DNA from: Roseburia zhanii
Lineage (GTDB): Bacteria; Bacillota; Clostridia; Lachnospirales; Lachnospiraceae
Length of the DNA stretch: 64,000 nucleotides
Direction of reading: 5' to 3'
Assembly (NCBI RefSeq): GCF_014287635.1
Contig: NZ_JACOPH010000001.1
Location: 248,001 to 312,000, forward strand
Numbering within the stretch: the stretch's first letter is position 1; every line of letters starts with the position of its first letter. The notes beneath the pieces are model-generated. The model did not search any database, was not told the DNA's origin, and was given only the letters and a program-made list of their open reading frames with translations. The position numbers were made by a program, and so were the translations under genes. Below, in pieces: positions 26,968 to 35,881 of the stretch.

Positions 26968-29511
26968 ATGAAAAAAGGGCTGATCAAAGTAGTGGTATTG
27001 TTAGCAGTATTTTGCTTTGGCATATTAGGGTTTGGACTGATGATGAATCATTCCAACAAAGATCTGACGACGGAGATGACAGATGCGACGCTTCCGGTCG
27101 TTTCTTTATATGTACAGACAGACAGTGGAGATGGTCTAAAAGAGATCAACAAGCTGCGCGGTTATACAGAAAAGATGAACGGGATCTATATGCGTGATAC
27201 CATTACACCGGTCGGTACGGACAGGCTTCTGCCGATACAAGTCAGGACATATGATACACAGGTAGATGGAATCTCTTATGAGATCAGAAGCATGGATATG
27301 GACAGGCTGATCGCCGATGCAACGATCGAGGATTATGAACAGACCAAAGAGAAGATCAGTGCCAGCCTGCCGATACAGAATCTTTTAGAGGAAAATCGGG
27401 AATATCTGTTGATCATTAAGCTGTCTTCCGGTGAAAACACGATCAGCTATTATACAAGGATCATAGAAGAACAAAACTGTTATGTAGATGAATGTGTATC
27501 ATTTGCGATGGATTTCCATGAGAAGACATTTGATGAGGTACAATCAAAGGATCTTGCCGCTTATTTAGAGCCGAATGCGTCCGGTGATAATTCTACTTTT
27601 AATAAAGTAGATATCCATTCAAGTTTAAAGCAGGTGGCATGGGGTGATTTCGCATGTGAACGGCTGACGACTCCGGTTCCATCTGTCAAAGAGATCAATA
27701 TGTCTTATACCGTTGTGATCTTAGATTATCTGGTAGGTGCGACAAAAGCCAACGGTGAGATGGAGTATTATAATGTAGAAGAATATTACAGGGTGCGTTA
27801 TACCAGCGACCGGATGTATCTGTTGAATTATGAGCGGAATATGGAACAGATCTTTCGTGCCGAAAGTGCAGAAGTCTATGATAATTATATTCAGCTTGGT
27901 ATCCGTGATCAGAATGTGGAATTTTCTTCCAATGAAAAAGGAAATATCGTCGCATTTGTGCAGCAGGGCGAACTCTGGTGCTATAACGAAGCTGCAAACC
28001 AGTTGTCAAGAGTATTCAGTTTTATCGGCAGTGAAGGAATTGACGACAGAGAAAACTATGGCGAACATGATATCCGTATCATCAGCATAGACGAAACAGG
28101 AAGTGTGAATTTTGTAGTATACGGATATATGAACTGTGGTACGCACGAAGGCAGGGTTGGCATCTGTGTCTATCATTATGACAGTGTGGCGAATACGATC
28201 GAAGAAGAACTGTTTATTCCATCAGATGAATCCTATCAGGTCATGAAAGCAGATTTAGGACAGCTGATGTATGAAAATACGCAGGGCATCTTCTTTATCA
28301 TGTTAGAAGGTACGGTATACAGGATCGATCTTTCCACGATGCAGGTCAAAGAATATATCACCGGTTTAAAAGAAGGAACTTATGCAATTTCTAATTCTCA
28401 CAAATATTTTGCATGGCTCGATGGTGAAGATGAAAATGCAGCAGATACGATCTTTCTTATGAACCTTGATACTGAAGAAAAACATGAGATCTCTGCGGGT
28501 GGTGGAGAATATCTAAAGACATTAGGATTTATGTCAGAAGATTTTGTCTATGGTGTGGCAAAGAGAGATGATGTCAGACAGGATCTTGCCGGAAATATCA
28601 CTTTCCCGATGTATCAGGTTAATATCATGGATTCAGAAACCTTAGATATTTTAAAAACTTATGAAAAATCAGGATATTTTGTACAAAATATTGATATTGA
28701 AGATTATATCATGTACTTAAACCGAATACAGTTTAATGGAATGGCTTATGTGGAAGCAGCAGAAGATACGATTATGAACAGGGAAGGTGACAGCGGTACG
28801 ATCGTAGGTGTGCATACGACCGTTACCGAAGTCAAAGAAACACAGGTGCAGTTATCTTTAGCAGATATCGTAAAAGAAGCAGCACCAAAAGTTTTGACAC
28901 CGAGAGAAGTTGTCGTGGAAGATGATCGTGAAGTTGCACTTGATTACGCAGGAGAAGAAAGCAGTTACTATGCATATGCAAGAGGAGATGTGCTGTGCGT
29001 GACTGATGATCTGCGTGAAGCAATTTCTGCGGCAAATGCTGAGATGGGTGTTGTCATCGGCAAGAAACAGCAGTATATATGGAAACGTGCCAGAAAGTCG
29101 GCACAGGCTGAGATGACAGTTTCCATCGGGGAAGAAGATGTAGCAGGTTCTTCGATCGCCCAGTGTGTCAGTGCAATGCTTGAACAGGAATCGATCAATA
29201 TCGGCGTGACTGCATTGATCGAGCAGGGCAAGACACCAAAAGAGATCTTAGAAACGACGATGGATAATGTCACGGCATTAGATCTTACCGGATGTGACTT
29301 AGAGGAAATCTTATATTATATCAATTTAGGAACTCCGGTATTTGCAATGCAAAGTGATACCGAAGCAGTATTGGTTGTCGGATATGATGCAGGTAATGTA
29401 CTTTTATATGATCCATTAAGAGGACGTACCGAAAAAGTTGAATCAAATGATGCGGCAGAAATGTTTAAAAATGCAGGTAATGTATTTTTTGGATATATCC
29501 TTGATAAGTAG
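26968..29511 (+). CDS. Large membrane-anchored extracellular protein with degenerate C39-peptidase-like C-terminus
   Basis: 847 residues from ATG 26968 (AGGTGG 10 bp upstream). The frame opens at 26935, but that extension overlaps nothing useful. A single N-terminal helix (VVVLLAVFCFGILGFGLMM) is followed by ~550 residues of beta-rich, repetitive sequence that could be a beta-propeller (WLDGEDENAADTIFLMNL-type blades). The last ~130 residues resemble a papain-like C39 fold: a Cys in SSIAQCVSAML and the closing VVGYDAGNVLLYDPL. The usual His before the VGYD strand is replaced (TEAVLVVGYD has Glu/Ala), so it is probably a non-catalytic binding domain. Function unknown. Confidence 0.6.
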   Translation: MKKGLIKVVVLLAVFCFGILGFGLMMNHSNKDLTTEMTDATLPVVSLYVQTDSGDGLKEINKLRGYTEKMNGIYMRDTITPVGTDRLLPIQVRTYDTQVDGISYEIRSMDMDRLIADATIEDYEQTKEKISASLPIQNLLEENREYLLIIKLSSGENTISYYTRIIEEQNCYVDECVSFAMDFHEKTFDEVQSKDLAAYLEPNASGDNSTFNKVDIHSSLKQVAWGDFACERLTTPVPSVKEINMSYTVVILDYLVGATKANGEMEYYNVEEYYRVRYTSDRMYLLNYERNMEQIFRAESAEVYDNYIQLGIRDQNVEFSSNEKGNIVAFVQQGELWCYNEAANQLSRVFSFIGSEGIDDRENYGEHDIRIISIDETGSVNFVVYGYMNCGTHEGRVGICVYHYDSVANTIEEELFIPSDESYQVMKADLGQLMYENTQGIFFIMLEGTVYRIDLSTMQVKEYITGLKEGTYAISNSHKYFAWLDGEDENAADTIFLMNLDTEEKHEISAGGGEYLKTLGFMSEDFVYGVAKRDDVRQDLAGNITFPMYQVNIMDSETLDILKTYEKSGYFVQNIDIEDYIMYLNRIQFNGMAYVEAAEDTIMNREGDSGTIVGVHTTVTEVKETQVQLSLADIVKEAAPKVLTPREVVVEDDREVALDYAGEESSYYAYARGDVLCVTDDLREAISAANAEMGVVIGKKQQYIWKRARKSAQAEMTVSIGEEDVAGSSIAQCVSAMLEQESINIGVTALIEQGKTPKEILETTMDNVTALDLTGCDLEEILYYINLGTPVFAMQSDTEAVLVVGYDAGNVLLYDPLRGRTEKVESNDAAEMFKNAGNVFFGYILDK

Positions 29512-29680
29512 ATTTTTGAGATACCGGGGCACAAAATCGGAAAAACAGATAAAAAATGCATAATTTTCACAGTAAGAAATATAGGCTTTCGTAAGAAATT
29601 GCTGATTTTGTGAAAAGCGTATTGTAAATTTATAAGTTTTAGTTTATATTAAACAATGTACTTTAGGAGGAAATGAAAAC

Positions 29681-29935
29681 ATGAGCAAAAAGGAAATTAT
29701 AGTATCTAATGTTTCAAAGAAACATGATAATCCGATTGCTGAACTGGTGCAGGTTGCATGTCAGTTTGACAGCAATATCACCCTGGAGAGTGAAAATCGC
29801 CGGATCAATGCAAAGAGCATTATGGGAATCATGGCTTTCAATCCATCCAAGGGAATGACAGTAAATATTATTACAGAAGGCAGTGACGAAGAGGAAGCAT
29901 TGCTTGCAATGGAACAGTTTTTAGTTTGCGAATAA
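29681..29935 (+). CDS. HPr-family protein (HPr/Crh-like)
   Basis: 84 residues, the HPr length, with AGGAGG upstream. HPr is the phosphocarrier of the sugar phosphotransferase system and, when phosphorylated on Ser46, a co-regulator of CcpA. Here His15 is kept (KKHDNP) and so is the KSIMGIM helix with Ser46. However, the residue after the usual HAR becomes Asn (HDNP instead of HARP), removing the Arg17 that stabilises the phosphohistidine. It may be a poor phosphocarrier and act mainly as a Ser46-type regulator, like Crh, which instead lacks the His. It is followed after 28 bp by the DUF6465 gene. Confidence 0.8.
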   Translation: MSKKEIIVSNVSKKHDNPIAELVQVACQFDSNITLESENRRINAKSIMGIMAFNPSKGMTVNIITEGSDEEEALLAMEQFLVCE

Positions 29936-29963
29936 TAGTTTGGTATAGGGAGGTCAAAGGATT

Positions 29964-30485
29964 ATGGCAAAGAGATCATCAAGAAGAACAGCACCCGTAG
30001 TAAAAGCAGCAGAAGCAAAAGCAGCCGAAGTGAAAGCCGCAGAGGTTAAGGCAGAAGTGAAAGCAGAGCCAGACAAGAAAGAAGTAAAAACAGAAGTTAA
30101 GCCAGAAGAAAGTGCAAAAGAAGTAGTAAAAGAAGCAGCAGAAGTTGTTAAAGAAACTGCCAAAGAAGTTGCAAAAGAGGCAGCAGCAGTAAAAGAAACA
30201 GCTCAGAAAGCAGTTAAGAAAGCAGCTGCAACAACCAAAAAAGCAGCAGCTAAGAAAACAGCAGAGAAAGCCGTTTTACAGCCGGAAGTATTTTTACAGT
30301 TTGATGATAACGGATCACATGAAGCAAGCATTTCTGAGATCGTAGAGAAAGTAAAAGCATTATATGTTGCAGAAGGACATCGTGAGTCTTCCATCAAATC
30401 CCTTCGTGTGTATATGAAACCGCAGGAGTGGAAAGCATATTATGTGATCAACAATAAGATCGCAGGAGAACTTCCAATCTTCTAA
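29964..30485 (+). CDS. DUF6465 protein with Lys/Ala-rich histone-H1-like N-terminal region
   Basis: 173 residues. Residues ~8-110 are low-complexity Ala/Lys/Glu/Val heptad-like repeats (KEVAKEAA, KKAAATTKKAAAKK), resembling bacterial H1-like or coiled-coil linkers. The final ~65 residues match DUF6465 in style (FLQFDDNGSHEASISEIVEKV, then LRVYMKPQEWKAYYVINNK). It is co-oriented with and close to the HPr-like gene and closed by a terminator. The basic tail suggests nucleic-acid or envelope association; no function is established that I know of. Confidence 0.7.
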   Translation: MAKRSSRRTAPVVKAAEAKAAEVKAAEVKAEVKAEPDKKEVKTEVKPEESAKEVVKEAAEVVKETAKEVAKEAAAVKETAQKAVKKAAATTKKAAAKKTAEKAVLQPEVFLQFDDNGSHEASISEIVEKVKALYVAEGHRESSIKSLRVYMKPQEWKAYYVINNKIAGELPIF

Positions 30486-30513
30486 TGTAAGATGTAATTA
30501 TGGATATAGAAAG

Positions 30514-30550
30514 AACTGTGCATGGATAGAGTGATGCGCAGTTTTTTTTT
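30514..30550 (+). terminator. Terminator after the DUF6465 gene
   Basis: AACTGTGCAT pairs with ATGCGCAGTT, followed by nine or more T. Confidence 0.85.
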
Positions 30551-30553
30551 ATG

Positions 30554-30587
30554 AGAAAAAATGTGCAGCCAGAAGACTGACTGCACA
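30554..30587 (-). terminator. Terminator of prs on the minus strand
   Basis: TGTGCAG pairs with CTGCACA. On the minus strand the hairpin is followed by a T run, just past the prs stop codon. Confidence 0.85.
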
Positions 30588-30596
30588 TAAAAGATC

Positions 30597-31775
30597 TTAG
30601 TTATTTTCAGTTTTGTATTTGTCGATCAGACGGTGGATTCTGTCATATGGATCCAACAGATCACTGATCGATACGTCATGGTTTAAGGTATCAATGATAT
30701 AGGCGATATATTTGCTCATATCACAGTTGATATAATAAGGTTTTGCTAACAGTTCTGCATCCTGATACGTTAGGTTTGTAGTTACTAAACGATAGATGAT
30801 ACCGTTTTCATATGCCTTATCGAATTTCTCAAGACCATTCGTAAAGAGTCCGAAAGTTGCAACGACAAAGATACGGTTTGCTTTACGTTTCTTTAATTCT
30901 GTTGCAACGTCGATCATACTGTCACCGGAGGAGATCATATCATCGATGATCAGTACGTCTTTGCCTTCTACGGAAGCACCTAAAAATTCATGTGCAACGA
31001 TCGGGTTACGTCCGTCAACGATCTTGCTGTAATCACGGCGTTTGTAGAACATACCCATATCAACACCAAGCACGTTTGCAAGATAAACAGCACGGTTTGT
31101 ACCACCTTCATCAGGACTTATGACCATCAGATGGTCATTATCGATCTTTAAGTCTTTAGTATTGCCTAAGATACCTTTGATGAACTGGTAAGCAGGCTGG
31201 ACAGTATCAAATCCATTTAAAGGAATTGCGTTCTGTACACGCGGATCATGTGCATCAAAAGTGATGATATTGTCAACACCCATCTTGATCAGATCCTGAA
31301 GGGCTAATGCACAGTCTAAGGATTCTCTTGAAGTACGTTTATGCTGACGGCTCTCGTATAAGAATGGGATGATTACAGTGATTCTTCGTGCCTTTCCACC
31401 GATCGCAGCAATGACACGTTTTAAATCCGCAAAGTGGTCATCCGGTGACATCAGGTTCGTATGTCCACAAAGAGAATAAGTCAGGTGGTGGTTTGTAACA
31501 TCAACCATCAGATAAAGGTCATAACCGCGGACAGATTCTTTGATCACACCTTTTGCTTCGCCACTGCCGAATCGTGGGCAGGAAGCGGATAAAATATAAG
31601 TGTCACGTTTGTAGCCGTTTAAAGTAGTTGTGTCAGAGAGTTCATGTTCTCTTTTAATTCTCCAGTCTACAAGATACTTGTCTACTTTCTTGCCCATCTC
31701 TTTAAAGCTTTCAAGCGGGATCAGTCCAAGGGAACCGGCAGGAAGTGTTCGTAGTAATTTTTCATCGTTTGCCAT
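30597..31775 (-). CDS. prs: Ribose-phosphate pyrophosphokinase
   Basis: 392 residues, counting from the ATG at 31773-31775, where GGAGGA lies 5 bp upstream. The frame extends to 31874, but that segment lacks a site. It makes PRPP from ribose 5-phosphate and ATP for nucleotide, His, Trp and NAD synthesis. The PRPP-binding loop is VLIIDDMISSGDS and the ATP/metal region FDAHDPRVQNAIP. It is ~75 residues longer than the classical ~315-residue enzyme, with an extended N-terminus and inserts. It is last in the minus-strand run with dnaD-like and dnaI-like genes. Confidence 0.9.
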   Translation of the reverse strand: MANDEKLLRTLPAGSLGLIPLESFKEMGKKVDKYLVDWRIKREHELSDTTTLNGYKRDTYILSASCPRFGSGEAKGVIKESVRGYDLYLMVDVTNHHLTYSLCGHTNLMSPDDHFADLKRVIAAIGGKARRITVIIPFLYESRQHKRTSRESLDCALALQDLIKMGVDNIITFDAHDPRVQNAIPLNGFDTVQPAYQFIKGILGNTKDLKIDNDHLMVISPDEGGTNRAVYLANVLGVDMGMFYKRRDYSKIVDGRNPIVAHEFLGASVEGKDVLIIDDMISSGDSMIDVATELKKRKANRIFVVATFGLFTNGLEKFDKAYENGIIYRLVTTNLTYQDAELLAKPYYINCDMSKYIAYIIDTLNHDVSISDLLDPYDRIHRLIDKYKTENN

Positions 31776-31836
31776 GATAGTCCTCCATAAAATAAATTGG
31801 GTGTATTGTATATTCAATAGATAAAATCTAATGAAG

Positions 31837-32823
31837 TCAGCGGAATTTTTTCTGAATACGGATATCATCTCCAAACAGCTTTAACATGACATAGTTGCTT
31901 GAAATCCTTGAAAATGTCCGCTCAGAATAGATTTCTGCAATCTGGTTTAATGTCAGATTGGTAGAAATGATCGTGGATTTTTTCCTTAAAATACGTTCAT
32001 TTAAACACAGAAATAACTGCGAGATCGTAAAGGAATTTGGCAGTTCCGTACCAAGATCGTCAATGATCAGAAGATCGCAGTCAAAAATGTTCTGATGGGC
32101 AGCAATAATATCCTCATCTGTTTCCCGATGGAACGTGTTCTTTTCAAATATATCAAATAATTGGAATGCCGTAAAGTAGATTACGGAATGTCCTGTATCT
32201 AAAAGTTCTTTTGCAACACAGTTTGATAAGAATGTCTTTCCGACACCGGTATCACCGTACAAAAAAAGATTAGAAAAAACATCATCAAACTCACGGATGA
32301 AATTTTTACATTCGGTGACCGCTTTTTTCGTGGTTTCTAAAGAAGTTAAACCGGTGGAAGGATTTATTTCTATTTCAGAATAATACTCATAAGAGAAATG
32401 GTCAAAGTTTTCTTCCTGTAAGATCGTGCGGATATTAGACTGGGTATAGACCATATCGATCGCACGCTGTTTAAAACAATGACAGCGATGGCTGCCGATA
32501 TATCCGGTATCTTTGCAATCCTTACATTCGTAGACCGGTTCAAGGTACTGTTCGGAATATCCTAACTCTTTTAGGATATCCAGACGTTTCTGTTTATAGT
32601 CAGAAAGTTTGTCACGCAGAGAAGAAAGGGCGGTCATATCACCATTTAGCAGTTTCCTTGCATGGGCAAGAGAGCAGGAAGAAATCGCATCGTCGATTTC
32701 TTTTAACCTTGCGTCTTTTCCATATACTTCACGGATATGATCGTCTAAAATATGCTGGTTCTGGATCTGTCTTGCATTATATTCACGGATGATCTCATCG
32801 TATTGTGAATTACTTAATGGCAT
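31837..32823 (-). CDS. DnaI/DnaC-like helicase loader ATPase
   Basis: 328 residues, AAA+ family. A Zn-finger-like cluster (YECKDCKDTGYIGSHRCHC, ~98-116) sits in the middle of an N-terminal helicase-binding region. Walker A is GDTGVGKTF (~190), Walker B LLIIDDLG, and a C-terminal arginine-finger region reads SERTFSRIS. It should load the replicative helicase at origins and restarted forks. It follows the DnaD-domain gene after 24 bp in the same direction, which pairs the two primosome functions in one transcript. Confidence 0.88.
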   Translation of the reverse strand: MPLSNSQYDEIIREYNARQIQNQHILDDHIREVYGKDARLKEIDDAISSCSLAHARKLLNGDMTALSSLRDKLSDYKQKRLDILKELGYSEQYLEPVYECKDCKDTGYIGSHRCHCFKQRAIDMVYTQSNIRTILQEENFDHFSYEYYSEIEINPSTGLTSLETTKKAVTECKNFIREFDDVFSNLFLYGDTGVGKTFLSNCVAKELLDTGHSVIYFTAFQLFDIFEKNTFHRETDEDIIAAHQNIFDCDLLIIDDLGTELPNSFTISQLFLCLNERILRKKSTIISTNLTLNQIAEIYSERTFSRISSNYVMLKLFGDDIRIQKKFR

Positions 32824-32847
32824 AATCTAATCTCCTTCCCCCTGTAA

Positions 32848-33999
32848 CTAATTAGTTTTTAAAAGCTGCTTTTCTAACTGGTCATAATTATAGCTTCTTT
32901 GTGGAAAATTATTAAAGCGGTTATTTGCAGAAGCCTGTGAAGCAGCGGCTTTGGATTTGGCAGCAGCCTTTGACTTCTGGTGTGCAGCATCTAATTTGAT
33001 GATATCATTCATGTTATGTACGTTATTCTTGTGCCAGTTATTTAAGATCGTATCGGCATATTCAAAACTTGCCTTTCCGGTAGACTGGATCGTCCGTCTG
33101 CAGGCTTCTTTGATGATATCCATGGAAAATGCGTACTGACCTGTCCATTTCTGGATCGTCTTTATCTCCGCAGGGATCAGATTGCGTCCATGAATACCGA
33201 ATGCATTCATTACAGCATAGACATCCTGATGATGTGCACTGTGTTCTGCTCTTGCCTGTGCGACAGAAGAAATACCGGACTCTGCCCATGAAAGAGCAAT
33301 CTTTTCCATATATCGAAGGCTTGTATGCCCATTGCTGATACAGGTTTCAATCAGGTATTCGATCAGGTCGGTAGAAAAATGAAGTCCGTCATACCAGTAG
33401 AGGATCGTACGGATATCGGTTGAATTTAAGGTTCTGCCAAGATAATTTTCAGTAATAAATAAAATCTCCTGGACCGATTCATCATCCTGAAAGTTCTCAA
33501 GCTGTTCTGTCGTATAGATTTCTTTGCCATCAGATGGAAGATAAGCAGATTCCGTTGTAGTGTCTGCTGTATCTGTAGCCTTAGCCATAAGATCATCTGT
33601 AGTATCTTTCGCATGAAGTTCCCTGGTGTCTGCTGTTGATAGTGTATCAGCCGTCTGCGGCTTTGCTGCATTTGATGCGGCTGTATTAAGAACTGCTTCC
33701 TGCTCCGGAAGGGTTAAAGTAATTGAAGTGATCTCGCCAAGATCATTGTAGTCAAGGCAGAGCAGGTTCGCTTTCTCCCAATAGAGTAAAGCACGCAGGA
33801 TATCCTTTTCTGTATGTTCAAAAATATCTGCAAGCATGGAAACAGAAAATGCTGTTCCGCCCTGGTTCATAGACCGAAGCAGATATAAATAAATTTTTAT
33901 GTATTCTCCGTTTGCAGTTATCATATACTTATCTATGAAGATATTAGGAACACAGGTACAAGAGAGTAGACTGCTGCCCTTTAATAAAATGTCTGCCAT
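32848..33999 (-). CDS. DnaD-domain primosomal protein
   Basis: 383 residues from the ATG at 33997-33999. AGAAGG lies 8 bp upstream, whereas ATG 34020 would overlap that site. The N-terminal winged-helix region (NGEYIKIYLYLLRSM, residues ~30-110) and two DnaD/DnaB-type C-terminal modules (ILYWYDGLHFSTDLIEYLIETC and IQKWTGQYAFSMDIIKEACRR) are clear. A Thr/Ala/Asp-rich linker joins them. It acts in replication initiation and restart with the DnaI-like loader encoded next. Four DnaA boxes lie just upstream, suggesting control by DnaA. Confidence 0.87.
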   Translation of the reverse strand: MADILLKGSSLLSCTCVPNIFIDKYMITANGEYIKIYLYLLRSMNQGGTAFSVSMLADIFEHTEKDILRALLYWEKANLLCLDYNDLGEITSITLTLPEQEAVLNTAASNAAKPQTADTLSTADTRELHAKDTTDDLMAKATDTADTTTESAYLPSDGKEIYTTEQLENFQDDESVQEILFITENYLGRTLNSTDIRTILYWYDGLHFSTDLIEYLIETCISNGHTSLRYMEKIALSWAESGISSVAQARAEHSAHHQDVYAVMNAFGIHGRNLIPAEIKTIQKWTGQYAFSMDIIKEACRRTIQSTGKASFEYADTILNNWHKNNVHNMNDIIKLDAAHQKSKAAAKSKAAASQASANNRFNNFPQRSYNYDQLEKQLLKTN

Positions 34000-34111
34000 T
34001 GCTAAATGCCTTCTTTCCAATTCTGATATGCCCCAAATTATAGCACGGTTTTTTCAAATTGAAAAGAGGTGATTTTCGCTCAAAGCCTTTAAAATCAAGG
34101 GGTTGAGGAAT

Positions 34112-34249
34112 TGTGGATAATGTGGATAAAATTGGGACGAGCGGTTGGGATATTGAAAAAACAATATGTTTTTAAGCATCAGATGACAAAAGAAATCCAC
34201 ATTCGAAATGTTTATAAAAAAACAGCTCAAATGTGGATAATGTGGACAA
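34112..34249. promoter_or_regulatory. Cluster of DnaA boxes upstream of the dnaD-dnaI pair
   Basis: TGTGGATAA, the complement of the consensus TTATCCACA, occurs at 34112-34120, 34121-34129 and 34232-34240. TGTGGACAA follows at 34241-34249, making two head-to-tail pairs 111 bp apart. A weaker AAATCCACA is at 34193. The cluster fills the gap between murC and the dnaD start. Confidence 0.75.
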
Positions 34250-34250
34250 C

Positions 34251-35633
34251 TTAGTGCATAAGTAGGTTTTCGCCTATTTTAACAACATCTCCGGCACCCA
34301 TAGTTATCAACAAGTCACCGTTCATACATTTTTTTTGCAAAAAATTCTCAATCTCATCAAAAGATGGGAAATAATAGGCTTCTTTTCCTAATGCTTTCAA
34401 GTCATCTTCGATATTTTTGGAGCTGATACCCAAAGTATCGGTTTCCCTTGCGGCATAAATATCCGCTAAGACGATCACATCTGCTAAGGAAAGTGCCTTT
34501 GAAAAATCTTTTAGGAATGCCTTGGTTCTGGTATAAGTATGAGGCTGGAAAACACAGATGATGCGTTTATGCGGATAATTCTGTGCAGCCGTTAAAGTAG
34601 CGGCGATCTCCGTCGGATGATGTGCATAGTCATCAATCACAGTGACCCCATCTTTGTACATGCCTTTCAATTCAAATCTGCGGTCAGTTCCGGTAAATTG
34701 TGAGATACCTGAAGTGATCGTAGAAAGTTCGATCTTTAAACTTAAAGCGGCTGCAATTACAGCTAAGGAGTTGGATACATTGTGCATACCCGGAATATTC
34801 AATTTGACAGAAGTTAATGCCCTGCCCTGACGCATGGCAGTATAAGTGGCACAGCCTTTCTCGTCAAATGTAATATCGGAAGGGTAATAGTCACATACTT
34901 CTGTAAGTCCGTAAGTAACCACAGATACCGGAAGGTCTTTTACAATCTCCTCATAATCAGTGATGGCTCCGTTAATGATGATCGTACCACCTTCTGCAGT
35001 ATTTTCTGCAAATCTGCGGAAAGAGTGACGGATATCTGCAAGGTCTTTAAAGAAGTCTAAATGGTCTTCTTCGATATTTAAGATGAGGCTGTATTTCGGG
35101 TGGAAATTCAAAAAGCTGTTCGTATATTCACAGGCTTCTGTTAAAAAGACATCTGAATGTCCGACACGGATATTTCCATGGATCGCCTTTAAGATGCCTC
35201 CGACAGAGATCGTAGGATCTGAATCAGCGGCAAGTAACACCTGGCTTAACATGGAAGTCGTTGTTGTTTTGCCATGGGTTCCGGCTACCGCAACAGAGTT
35301 TGCATAATTATCCATGATCTGTCCTAAGAGCTCAGCTCTAGAGAGCATTGGCAGCCCTGTATTTTTTGCAGCAGCAAATTCAGGGTTATCTTCATGGATC
35401 GCTGCAGTATAAACGACAGCATCGATACCGGGAGTGATATTTGCAGCAGACTGTGGATAAGAGATCTGCACACCTTCTGATGCCAGCTTATCTGTAAGAG
35501 GAGATTCTTTTGCATCGGAACCGGAAATGGTAAATCCTTCTTCTAAAAGGATCTCGGCAAGTCCGCTCATGCTGATGCCGCCAATGCCAATAAAATGAAT
35601 GTGGATCGGTTGTCCAAAATTAATCTTATACAT
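34251..35633 (-). CDS. murC: UDP-N-acetylmuramate--L-alanine ligase
   Basis: 460 residues, the normal MurC length. It adds L-Ala to UDP-MurNAc with ATP hydrolysis, the first step of the peptidoglycan stem peptide, in the cytosol. HFIGIGGISMSGLAE is the N-terminal nucleotide-sugar fold, AVAGTHGKTTTTS (~115-127) the ATP P-loop, and IDDYAHHPTEI the Mur-ligase metal/ATP motif. It is on the minus strand upstream of the dnaD-dnaI-prs run and divergent from glgC. Confidence 0.94.
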   Translation of the reverse strand: MYKINFGQPIHIHFIGIGGISMSGLAEILLEEGFTISGSDAKESPLTDKLASEGVQISYPQSAANITPGIDAVVYTAAIHEDNPEFAAAKNTGLPMLSRAELLGQIMDNYANSVAVAGTHGKTTTTSMLSQVLLAADSDPTISVGGILKAIHGNIRVGHSDVFLTEACEYTNSFLNFHPKYSLILNIEEDHLDFFKDLADIRHSFRRFAENTAEGGTIIINGAITDYEEIVKDLPVSVVTYGLTEVCDYYPSDITFDEKGCATYTAMRQGRALTSVKLNIPGMHNVSNSLAVIAAALSLKIELSTITSGISQFTGTDRRFELKGMYKDGVTVIDDYAHHPTEIAATLTAAQNYPHKRIICVFQPHTYTRTKAFLKDFSKALSLADVIVLADIYAARETDTLGISSKNIEDDLKALGKEAYYFPSFDEIENFLQKKCMNGDLLITMGAGDVVKIGENLLMH

Positions 35634-35812
35634 ATTTTTTACCTGTCCAATCTGTTTTATACATAAAATGCAGTTACCTTATATAAAACGTTTATCTTCT
35701 TTTATTATTATAACCAACAATCTGTGATTTGCAAATTGCAGGCAGATAATTTCTGTAATATGTTATTTTTAACAAAAAAAGGTACAAATGGATTATAAAT
35801 TTGTTAAATATG

Positions 35813-35841
35813 TTGTACAATAATGATAAATATGATATAAT
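35813..35841 (+). promoter_or_regulatory. Promoter of glgCD
   Basis: TTGTAC, a 17-bp spacer, then TATAAT, 40 bp before the glgC start. Confidence 0.65.
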
Positions 35842-35881
35842 TTTAAGCATCAATAATGAGAGTTGACGAGAGGTGAGTGAC

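Noticed and set aside
34112..34249. The DnaA-box cluster as the chromosomal origin
   Set aside because: dnaA, dnaN, rpmH and gyrase genes are absent and there is no clear AT-rich unwinding region flanked by them. A regulatory role is simpler.
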